Shown here piece by piece: positions 47,562-57,441 of a stretch of DNA of 64,000 nucleotides. A program made the position numbers and the translations under genes. The notes beneath the pieces were generated by a model. The model saw only the letters and a list, made by a program, of their open reading frames with translations, did no database searches and was not told the origin of the DNA. Position 1 is the stretch's first letter, and each line of letters opens with the position of its first letter. This DNA is from Mesotaenium endlicherianum (lineage: Eukaryota > Streptophyta > Zygnematophyceae > Zygnematales > Mesotaeniaceae): assembly GCA_009602735.1 (NCBI GenBank), contig WELA01003759.1:64548-128547 (forward strand), in the 5' to 3' direction.

Positions 47562-50500
47562 TCACGTGCTGCCCAGTAGCAAGCCCGAGACTGAGACAAG
47601 CCCCACCAGATTGGGAATCCAGGCGCCCACAATCGGTCCAACCAATCCAAGCTGCAGCCATAAACATTGCAAGGGCTTATGCCATTATTCAACTGACCAA
47701 AATACGATGCCTGGTCATAGAATAGAAACAAGCAGCCAGATAGGAGATGACTGGTTTGTTCTGCCAACTGAAGACTATCTGCATGACATTGTCTAACGCA
47801 CTTGGCATCCTTAAGATTCCAAGAAAGCAGTTGCACAAGTATTCCGCTATGCCATACCCCCTTCCCTTGTCACCATGTGTTTCACTCCCCAATTGCAACG
47901 GTATGCCCCCAAATTGAATAAATTTACGGGGAAAAAAGAAGGTCCATACCTGGGCCATGAGCACACCTGCTATTGACAAAGCGTAGTATACAAAGACGAT
48001 GGCAAGAGTAATGGCAAATCCTATCTGCACCCACAGCTGACCAATACATCAGTTACAGAATAAATTGAGGCTACTAACTGAGCAAAAGTACAACTACTTT
48101 GATCCTGCACGAGACTTGGGACTGCTCATACTGAATGCGTGAGTGAGATGCGTGCACGAACCTGCTTCTGGTTGCGGGGCAGGCGCAGGCTGATAAGGGT
48201 GCCAGCGATGCCAAATATGGTGCACGCAAACGGCAAAGCCAACCGTTGGTGCATCTTCACCTGCGGCACACACGCCCCCCACCGGCATATTTTCCACTCT
48301 TTACATCCCGCCCAACTCTCACTTCACATTCCCGAGAGACAGGAGTGGTGCATATGACCTGCACCTGTGCTCAGCACTAGCCCAGAGCTTGCTGAGACAG
48401 ACTCTTCACGACAGCTGCGCGTGGATGGGAGGTGGCTGGCGATGTCACTTTGAGGAGAGTCACACCACAAGGTATAAGACGCGTCACACGATAGTGTCCC
48501 TGCATGGCTGCACTTGAGCTTGCGTTTTGCACAACCTATCACATGTACATGCACGCACACACATACACATTCACCCACAGGCGCAACACTCCAGCCCTTG
48601 TGGAACCGCAGACAGGTAGGGAGCATAGGGGTGGAAGCACATACACCAATCTTGCGGCTGCCCTTTATGTTGTTGCTCAGAGCCAGCAGCTGCTGCAGCC
48701 TCGCCACCTGCAGAAGGGCCACCAACCACCCGCTCCCCCACCGAGCATGTTCAGGCCATCACTCGCACGACACTCGTCACTGTGAAAGTGTGCGGCTCCA
48801 ATGCCCTGCCCTGCCACAAAAACCGTGACCACATCCCGCAGATCAGCAGCAGCAGCCAGCGGGGATGCTTGGAGCCAAGGCTGTTACACCGAGGCAGACG
48901 CAAATCAACTTGCAAATCTACCGGAGGGCAGAAGCTCGCTCATTGACTTCGCAGCGCACACTCACGAGCACCGAAGAAGACACGGGGGCTCACACGACAG
49001 GACAGGACAGGACAGGGCAGGGCACTGAGGGAGTAGCCAGGTGACGACAGCTTGCTTGCTTGGCTGGCTTCCTGCCTCAACCATCTGCTCTCTCTTCTTG
49101 CCATAACCGCGCAGCCGACCACTGAGGCTCTCGACTGCCCACATCCCACAGCGCGTTCCTACCTCATCGGAGAAGCCGCTGCTGCTGCTGCGAGTGAGGA
49201 AAAAACACGTGTTGAAGTGGCAGGCACTCCGAGATAAGAGCGGACAATTGGAGGTGGAGGGCAAGCAGCAACACCTCCGCCAGCGTCATGTCGTCCAGGC
49301 TTCTCCCTCCGTCGGATTCGGCCAGATCCAGGGGCACCCTCGGCAGCCCTGGGAAAGCTGCCCCGCCCCTCGCAACGAGAACAGAGCACACGCACACTCC
49401 CGTCAGACAACCCGTTACCCCTGCCTCCTCCTTGCTGGTGTCTGCCGGGCATCTATCCAGGGAATGCTCAAAGACTCTGTTCCTCACGAGGCCTGGCTGG
49501 GCAGCGCCCGCAGCAGACAGTGCTAAGGGAAAGCCTTATTGCTCTGACAGCAAACCCATGGCAGCAACGGCACTGCTTGATGTTAGCAGCTTACTTGCAC
49601 TCCACTGCTGGACAAAATTGTTTCCTTTGACAGCTCAACCGACTCGCTGCACGGCATTGTCGCGCGTCTGCCGGACAAGGGGAGAAACACGAGCATCAAA
49701 CAGAGTCTGCGAGAGGCAAGAGGCCAGAGGCGAGATGTATCACCGCGGTGCGTGAAGCTCTGAACCGTCCGGAGGCTCGTCCAGCCGCTCCCTGGCGTGG
49801 CCCACATGCCCCCCCCAGCAAGTGCCACGTGCGCAGGGATGTCGCCAGGTGGCGTGTCTCTCTCTGCTGGGCCCTCCCGCGCAGAGCTGGCGGCTGCGAC
49901 AGGTGGTGCATGCTGGAGCACATACTCTGTGCCGTGGTGCATGACCCACGCAAGACGGGCGGCATCCCACAAGGCTGCCTGTGCCACCACCATCCGCTCC
50001 ACCTTGCCACTTGTCGCTTCCCCGCCCTCCAGCCCTGCATGCGCGCATGCGAAAGTGGCAACATAATGCTCCGCTTGGCTCTCTCTCACATGATGCGTTG
50101 GTGGGACTTACTGCATGATGAGCCTAGAGGTCATTTTCCTGGTGCACATTGAAGTTACTGACCTTACACGTGTTTTGACATGCATATCTGCTCTATCTCC
50201 TGATACATACTTACAGGAGCACAGCCAGCAGGCGACTGGCACTACTATCGAAACGTGATGGCAATCACGACGTTCATGGTTTCGAAAACGGGGTTTTGGG
50301 TGTCGGTTTCGTCTCTCTATTGGACAAGCATAATTGTGCTTCTGGAGTGATGCAGACTGCTGTGTGAGCCAAAAAAACTCCCATAATAGCCAAGCACCCC
50401 TCGCCTTTTGGCCACCTGCAGGAGCGCCGTAGGTGCGAACGAGGCAACAATTGCCCCCCGCATGGGGGTGCCCTCCTAATGCATGCGCATGCAGGTGCAC

Positions 50501-53500
50501 CACGTGTTGGCCGAAGAGCGTACACGGCGCATGCAGACAGAGCGAGATGCAAGCAGCAGGAAGTGGCATGTGCACACCTGCTGCTCCTGCAGCAGCAGCA
50601 GCAGCAGCAGTGTGGTCTGTGGCCACGTTCTCAAGAGCAGGTCCCTCAGCTGCTGCTGCTGCTGCAGCACACAAGCCCTGCGGTCCCCAAGGAGGTGGGG
50701 CATGCCCAGAACCCTCCTCCTCCACCACCACCTCTTCATGTTGCTGCTGCTGCTGCAACAGACAGCGGTGACCCCCCATTGTCAGCTGAGGGGGGCAGGG
50801 CTTGGGTTGTGGCCAACGATGCCACATCAGCATCACGAGCATTGCATCTCAATAGCTATGACTAGTGGCTTGCTATGTTGCTACGTTGCAAACAGCTGGG
50901 CCACGAGCCGGGGAAGAACAAGCAGGGGCAGCAAGGCATGAGAGCATCGACTGAGGAGAGGGCCTCCTTGAGTGCAGCAGTACCTGCTGCATATCTTGGA
51001 GGGAGGGAGGGGGGCAGGGAGGTGCATGTCCAGGGGGGCACCTGCAGCAGCTCAACAAGTGTCACGTTGTGCATCGTGGTGCCGTCAAAGCTGCGGGCGT
51101 GGAACAGGCGCCTCAAAGCCTTCCTCCTCCTCCTCCTCCCCCCCCTCCTTGAGCCCCCCTCCATCACTCTGCCAATAAGCGCCTCTCCACACACACGTGT
51201 ACGCACTCAGACAGGCACACGCGCGCGGAGAGACAGAGGAGCAGGCACAAGCACCCTCGTTTTCTGCCTGGATGCTGTTTAAAGACACAACCAATGTGCG
51301 CTACCTGGCAAGCCTGCACCAATTGCACGCTGCTCCATCCCCCTCACCCCCTTCCTTTCCCAAGCAGCTCTCAGCTCCAGAGATAGCTGGGGCCAGGGTG
51401 CTCTTGCTGAACTGAACACGTGCAATAGCAGAGGCGCAGCAGATTGAGTGAAAGACCCCACATGTTCCTCCATACATATACATCAGTAAGTCATACTGCG
51501 GATCATGTTGTTGCTGTTTACAATCAGGAGGGAGGAAGGGTGGGAGAGAGGGCCACACACAAAGACATCCAACAAGATAGCGAGCAGGGGAAGGAGGAGG
51601 AGGAGGAGGAGGAGGAGGGCACGGGGAAGAGAGGGGGCTCACTCACTGGTACTGAGGGTACACCACAGCCTGCACCACTGCCCGCCGCCTCCCCCCTGCC
51701 TGCTGTACTCCGCACACACGAGCGCACGCGCACCCGCCCATGCCCCCGGCCAAGCACATACACGCAGTGTTCAAGGGAGGCTTCCACTCTGGCGTGCGCA
51801 GGGCGGGGTGCTCGTAGGCCATAGCACCACTACTTTCCAATAAAGCACCCGTGCCCGGGCGAGAGAGCCAGGTGGCAGTAGCATACCAGCTGGTTAGCCT
51901 GAGCCACGACAGCTGCTGCCTTCCTCTGGCATACAGGTGTCACCGTCTGCGCACATCCACATTGTAACCACATCACGTCATCACGACACAGAGGCGGACA
52001 CAGAAGCAGGAGCACAAGCAGGCAAGGTACCCAGCCAAAGCTGGTGGTGCTCTGCAAGCGCAAGGCAATGGAGGGGGGGGTCAGGAGTGGCCACTCTCTC
52101 TCTCCTTGCTCCTCTTTGACTGCCCCGCCCATGGAGGATCAAGGAGGCGGGAGGAGACAACCAACACTAGAGGAGGACGAGGGGAAGAACGAAGGAGGAG
52201 CAGTCGGGTGGGTGGGGGCTGCTCACTTCCGCAAGGAGCAGGTGGGTGGTGGTGACACACATGAACAGCACTGCCGCAAGGCATGCCAGGCGCCTTGCTG
52301 TCACTCCAATGGCGTGCAGTGCTGCACCACGACCGCCGCGGCCCACCCCACAGCCACACACGCGGGCCCCTTCTTGTCAGCACCACCATTATCATCAGTG
52401 GCAGCTGCGGTGATGGGTGTACGCACACCAAGCAGACAGTCTTTTGCCTCGTGGCTGAGTGCCCGCTCCGGGTAGCACCTGTCGCTCTCAGGCTCCGCCA
52501 GCTGGACGTTTCATGGACCCGGTTAGTGCTGTGCGCGCGAGCCTTGCGTACAGAAGCAGCAACAACACGCCACGCCTTTGCTGCTGCCTGGGAAGAGAGA
52601 AGGGGGCCAGCGCCTCCTACTCAAACAGCCCCCTACTCATAGAGTGCTGTGTGGCCGCTTATCACATTGCATGCAAGGAGCAGCACACCAACCCGTCTGG
52701 TCAACCCTGGGTCTCTGTAAGTCGATCAGAGATCATACACATCCGTGTGTCAACTGCAAAACATGGGTGGGTCTAAGCTATGTCATAAGGAGCGGAAAGA
52801 GGGGAAGAGGGACGGAGGGAGGTAGGAGTACCCCCGAGTTCGTTGTCAGCCCCCAGGCGCCCAAGGCCAAGCAGGGGCGCCAGCAGTGATGCCATAGGGA
52901 GCGCCAGCCCCACGTAAAACTACTGTCCCCTTCACCCCCCCCCCCNNNNNNNNNNNNNNNNNNNNNNNNNNNNNNNNNNNNNNNNNNNNNNNNNNNNNNN
53001 NNNNNNNNNNNNNNNNNNNNNNNNNNNNNNNNNNNNNNNNNNNNNNNNNNNNNNNNNNNNNNNNNNNNNNNNNNNNNNNNNNNNNNNNNNNNNNNNNNNN
53101 NNNNNNNNNNNNNNNNNNNNNNNNNNNNNNNNNNNNNNNNNNNNNNNNNNNNNNNNNNNNNNNNNNNNNNNNNNNNNNNNNNNNNNNNNNNNNNNNNNNN
53201 NNNNNNNNNNNNNNNNNNNNNNNNNNNNNNNNNNNNNNNNNNNNNNNNNNNNNNNNNNNNNNNNNNNNNNNNNNNNNNNNNNNNNNNNNNNNNNNNNNNN
53301 NNNNNNNNNNNNNNNNNNNNNNNNNNNNNNNNNNNNNNNNNNNNNNNNNNNNNNNNNNNNNNNNNNNNNNNNNNNNNNNNNNNNNNNNNNNNNNNNNNNN
53401 NNNNNNNNNNNNNNNNNNNNNNNNNNNNNNNNNNNNNNNNNNNNNNNNNNNNNNNNNNNNNNNNNNNNNNNNNNNNNNNNNNNNNNNNNNNNNNNNNNNN

Positions 53501-55198
53501 NNNNNNNNNNNNNNNNNNNNNNNNNNNNNNNNNNNNNNNNNNNNNNNNNNNNNNNNNNNNNNNNNNNNNNNNNNNNNNNNNNNNNNNNNNNNNNNNNNNN
53601 NNNNNNNNNNNCCCCCCCCCCCCCTCCCGCCCCAGTCCACAGCACACCATCTCCATCACGGGGTTCTTCTCTCCCACTGACAACTGCCCAGCCTAGTGCC
53701 CGATGGACGGACACGACTGTTGTGCAGCCATGCTGCAGCTTGTATTGCAGCTCCAGTGTTAGTCCGGTAGAAGCATCCCTGTGCGAGATAGAATGTGAGG
53801 GTGGAGGCGGCTATCTCTGGCTCTCATAAACACTCTCCAGCTCTTTCTCGAACGTACATCTAGATGACTGTACTGTAGCAGCGAGATTTTGGGCTGACCC
53901 ACCACTACCTCCCACTAACAAGCAAGCCACCTCCTGGACCAAGTCCACAAGAGATACATGCGCCACATGTGTGGCTGCAGAAGTCAGAAAACATGAACAT
54001 CAGCAGCATTGCTCTTATTTAGTAGGCAGGGCGTGAGAGAAGGAAGAAGAGAATGGGGTGTTGCATACTCACTGGGGTGCGCAATGCCACAACTGCGCAT
54101 GCTCTCAGTAGCTTCTGAACAATAGTGCCCCTGCTGGCATCCAGTATGAGCGCCACCTCATGGGCTGTACCTGTGGTCCCTCACCCACCACCCCCCTGAA
54201 TGTGAGCCTGTGAGCTGCCGCCGCGAGCTTACAGCCATGGCTTCAGCTTCGTGGTACATGAGCAGAGGGGAGACTCTATGCTGACCAACTTTTTTATGTC
54301 GATGGCATTGATAGTATACTCCCACTACCAATTCATGAACCACCCATCTCATTCCGACGAGGAGGGGGGCGGACGACAGTCTTGCGAATAATTACAAGGT
54401 GGGTTGTTCTTCAGCTTCGTGGGCTTGACAGTGGACTGCTTATGAAGAAGTGGCTCATTAATCAAGCCAAAAGTATGCTTGTAGCACTGACCAAACGCAG
54501 ACAGGGTCTGATTCAAACACTCGTACAATCAAAATGTGTCTATCCACGTCTTGCCAACCACGGTCAAGTTTGTGGTCAATCAAGACTCATAGTGTCCTTT
54601 TGCTTAAGATGAGGCAAGTTTTAGGACCAGTATTCACAGAAAATGGACATGGCATTGGAGTTTAACAATGTCAAAATTTGGGCTTGCCTATGGACACTCC
54701 TAGCAGGGCAAATGCAGCCACTCCCAGCAGCAAGGGTTGAAGGAGCTCTCCAAGGAGGTATCTCTCCAGCACAGGAATCGACTTATACAGCGGTTTCAAA
54801 AAACTCATGTGGCCCGTTCCTGGTGAGTCCACTTTATCTCCTGCTCGCAGAACGGACGAGTTGCTGGCATCTGCAGAGCAATGCGTCTGAATGGTCGACG
54901 CATGTCTGCCAGCTTGGCCATGACTGGAAGCACTTCTACTGTGAAAGGGAAAACTAGTTCCCCAGCAACCAATTGCAATCTGCTGAGTATCGGACTCTGT
55001 GTGCCTAGAGAATGAATTCGAAAAAGTCCTCTTGCCATTACTTAAACGGCCTGCACTGAACACAGAAGGGCAGGCAAAAGACCGAAATTGACGGAGAATT
55101 GGATTGTGAGAGTCAGTGTTCTTCCTACTCCGCCTGCTCCTCAATTTTGGTACGAGCATTACACAAGAGCTCGATACTTGCTCTGAAAGGACCGGCAT
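47562..55198 (-). CDS. LptF/LptG (YjgP/YjgQ) family permease, plastid-targeted candidate
   Basis: Firm exons: 54688-55198, 54073-54170, 52832-52919, 51887-51946, 51042-51119, 48162-48260, 47950-48024, 47562-47651. Further family-like segments lie at about 49918-50008 (MVVAQAALWD) and 49230-49345 (LPRVPLDLAE, LDDMTLAEVLLL) with unresolved edges; exons between 49230 and 48260 and between 52832 and 51946 are incomplete. In bacteria LptF and LptG are the membrane subunits that extract lipopolysaccharide from the inner membrane; cyanobacteria have a related permease. Seen: a first helix (VLERYLLGELLQPLLLGVAA, then FALLGVSIG), ALPMASLLAPLLGLGRLGAD with NEL, TVTPVCQRKAAAVVAQ, LFHARSFDGTTMHNVTLVEL (soluble jellyroll part), HQRLALPFACTIFGIAGTLI, IGFAITLAIVFVYYALSIAG, and VGPIVGAWIPNLVGLVSV at the C-terminus. 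About 140 S/R-rich residues precede helix 1, suggesting plastid import. Intron 1 has a GC donor. An assembly gap lies in intron 2. Confidence 0.8.
50583..50760 (+). repeat. CAG/CTG trinucleotide tracts in an LptF/G intron
   Basis: Several blocks of (CAG)n and (CTG)n lie close together in opposite orientation, able to pair in single strands. They give long glutamine, serine, leucine or cysteine runs in every frame, which explains the spurious open frames here. Confidence 0.8.
51590..51620 (+). repeat. (GGA)n trinucleotide repeat
   Basis: A near-perfect GGA run of about ten units lies in an LptF/G intron. Confidence 0.85.
52946..53611. other. Assembly gap (666 N)
   Basis: Unknown bases are flanked on both sides by runs of 12 to 13 C. 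The gap lies in an intron of the LptF/G gene: the exon at 52832-52919 has its acceptor about 26 bp from the gap, and coding phase is continuous from the exon at 54073-54170. Confidence 0.95.
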
Positions 55199-55551
55199 GG
55201 CGAACTACCGACATGCCAAATACTTTAACAGCTACATACTTGCTCTGAAAGGACGTGCATGATAAACTCATGTCATATGTCCGATATGACAAAACAGCGT
55301 CTCTTTATAGTTTTGGTTACACGAAACTAGAGGTGAATAACTTGTTCCTCGTCGAGACTCATTGGATTTGAATCATGCCTGCGGCCTTGACAATGACGCC
55401 TTTATATACTTAGGTACATTCCACATCAGACTTGAACCTGCTTTGTAGCGCTGGCTTTCAGCATCCCTTTCATATCCATCTCACTCTACTTGGCCACATT
55501 TGGAGCACCCTCTTCAAGTTGCTTACCAGGTCTCTGATTCAAAAGGACCTC
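55199..55551. promoter_or_regulatory. Short divergent promoter region between LptF/G and SLP1
   Basis: About 350 bp lie between opposite start codons, with the SLP1 frame open from 55432. A direct repeat of about 20 bp (TACTTGCTCTGAAAGGAC-like) occurs at about 55177 and 55238, beside and just upstream of the LptF/G start. Confidence 0.45.
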
Positions 55552-56823
55552 ATGGGCTTTTGGCCAGCTTTCCTCACGGCCCTGCTTTCCCCGATGCCCG
55601 GGGGCAGGGACGTCAAAGTAGCTGACGGAAAGATATCGGAAGCTGATGCTTTTTGCAGCACCGTTCCTCAGCTGTGCTCTTTATTTGTTGATGCTTTTGT
55701 GGATCACTCAGTAGGCGGTCATGTTATAAGCCACGATAATGCGGAACCTTCCCATTGTCATTCTCGAACAGGAGAAGAGTCCAGCGGGATTCCAATACCA
55801 ACGTTCTTAGAAGGAGCAGATAGGGTTGTCGTTGTAGGTGACGTCCATGGGGACTTGGAGAAGACAAGAAAAGCTCTTCAAATTGCTGGTGTGGCGGATC
55901 GAAATGATTGCTGGACAGGGGGTTCAAGTGTGCTGGTGCAAGTAGGAGATCAGCTTGATAGAGGAGGTGAGGAACTGAAAGTCTTATACTTGCTGGAAAA
56001 ACTTAGGCGAGAAGCTCCTAAGTCAGGTGGCGCTGTGCATATTCTTCATGGAAACCACGAGACAGGCAATATAGATGGTTGGTTTCGATATGCAACCAAG
56101 GAGGGCATGGACGAGTTCCAACACTGGGCCAACTGGCAGCGCATGGGCAACAGGCTTAAAAAGGCCTGTCATGTCGCCTCACCAATGCAGGACCCTCTGG
56201 TAAATGTTCCTAAAAAAGTGAGAGACATTGAGCGAGCTAGATATGCTGCACTGCAGCCAGGTGGACCAATAGCGACTCGCTTTTTGGCCTCCCATCCTTC
56301 AGTCCTTGTCCTTGGTGACACAGTTTTTGTCCATGGAGGGCTGTTGCCTGAACACATTGCATATGGACTAGAAAGGATCAATAAGGAAGCACAAGACTGG
56401 GTATTGGGGAAAGAAATGTACAGGAATTTAAGCTGGCAATTCGGCATGCCTTCAGCTCCTGCCTTCTTCAGAGGAACCAAAGCTGTCGTGTGGCTGAGGG
56501 AGTATTCTCACGTAGACAAATCGAAGTGTGACTGTGAGCTCCTAAAGAAAACTTTAGCGATGCTTCCGGGCGTTAAGAGGATGGTTGTGGGCCACACGAT
56601 ACAGCAGCCGGGTGGAATCAATGGCGCCTGCGATAATCAGGTGATCCGAGTAGATGTGGGAATGTCAAAGGGCTGCTATGATGCTCCTCCTGAAGTGCTA
56701 GAAATAAGCGGAGGGCAGCCTTTAAGAGTGTTGACAGCAAATGACCCGCCTAGACTAATAGATGCAGGCCTTTTGCAGAGAGCAAGAGCTACTTTGCAGC
56801 AGCTCCTTCAAAGTGCTATTTGA
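55552..56823 (+). CDS. SLP1: Shewanella-like protein phosphatase 1 (SLP1)-type metallophosphatase
   Basis: There is a single long exon. The first in-frame ATG at 55552 gives 423 aa; the frame is open upstream to 55432 without ATG, so an upstream exon carrying a transit peptide is possible. SLP phosphatases belong to the PPP superfamily, are of bacterial origin and occur in plants; SLP1 is chloroplast-located in Arabidopsis. PPP metal-site motifs are intact and in order: GDVHGD at about residue 96, GDQLDRGG at about 132, GNHE at about 167, then VFVHGGLLPEH and VVGHTIQQPGG. The residue order D-x-H, GD-x-x-DRG, GNHE, H, H supports an active serine/threonine phosphatase. Substrates are unknown. 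The gene is head-to-head with the LptF/G permease and convergent with the RCC1 gene. Confidence 0.9.
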   Translation: MGFWPAFLTALLSPMPGGRDVKVADGKISEADAFCSTVPQLCSLFVDAFVDHSVGGHVISHDNAEPSHCHSRTGEESSGIPIPTFLEGADRVVVVGDVHGDLEKTRKALQIAGVADRNDCWTGGSSVLVQVGDQLDRGGEELKVLYLLEKLRREAPKSGGAVHILHGNHETGNIDGWFRYATKEGMDEFQHWANWQRMGNRLKKACHVASPMQDPLVNVPKKVRDIERARYAALQPGGPIATRFLASHPSVLVLGDTVFVHGGLLPEHIAYGLERINKEAQDWVLGKEMYRNLSWQFGMPSAPAFFRGTKAVVWLREYSHVDKSKCDCELLKKTLAMLPGVKRMVVGHTIQQPGGINGACDNQVIRVDVGMSKGCYDAPPEVLEISGGQPLRVLTANDPPRLIDAGLLQRARATLQQLLQSAI

Positions 56824-57441
56824 CTGTGTGAAGAAAGAGTGCTGCTAGTAGGTGGTAAGGCATCCCCACTAAAATGTAGTGGAAGGTGGCCAGGAGGAAT
56901 GCTGGTTCTTCTTGTACAGCGATGAAATTGTCGAATGAAGCTAGCTTGTATGTCGAATATTAGTGCATTGAAAGGTCTGTCTCTGATGGAGCAATTATTA
57001 TCATTTGAGAAGAGGGCAAAAGAAAGGCAATATCGTTAGTGCTATAGCTTGGAACATGATGGATGGAATGAGCGGCATAGAAGTGCAGTAATTTGTATTC
57101 TGTGATCTGGAATCATATGACTCTATTATCACTATGTTAAGTAGGAAACAGTGCGTGCCTTTGCAATGTACGCTGATTAAAGTAGGCAACAAAATGGACA
57201 AGATGGGAGTCAACTCTTTACAACCTTACAAGACTTCCTATGATCACTTTTCAGGTCTGGGACAGCTTTGGCATTACTCTGTCCATGCACCCATCAACAC
57301 ACCAGTGATTGAGGATTAATTTATTTTTTTATAAACAAGTGAAAAAGGCCACACAGGAAAATACTAATACCGTGATCACCACACGTAACAGATAACATCT
57401 GGAAGAGCATGAAGTTATGCAAGGTAAATGTTCCTACGAGG
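56824..57441. other. 3' intergenic between SLP1 and RCC1
   Basis: About 620 bp lie between convergent stop codons with no supported gene. Confidence 0.5.

Noticed and set aside
50433-50941. Several overlapping plus-strand frames with Q, S, C and L runs
   Set aside because: They are products of CAG/CTG trinucleotide tracts, in an intron of the LptF/G gene.
52778-53714. Long minus-strand frames across the N gap
   Set aside because: They are open only because N codons are read as unknown residues. Real coding here is limited to the short LptF/G exon at 52832-52919.
53640-53780. Resemblance of a minus-strand frame to an ABC transporter (SVHRALGW)
   Set aside because: The similarity is short and weak and lies within LptF/G intron 2; no Walker motifs are nearby.
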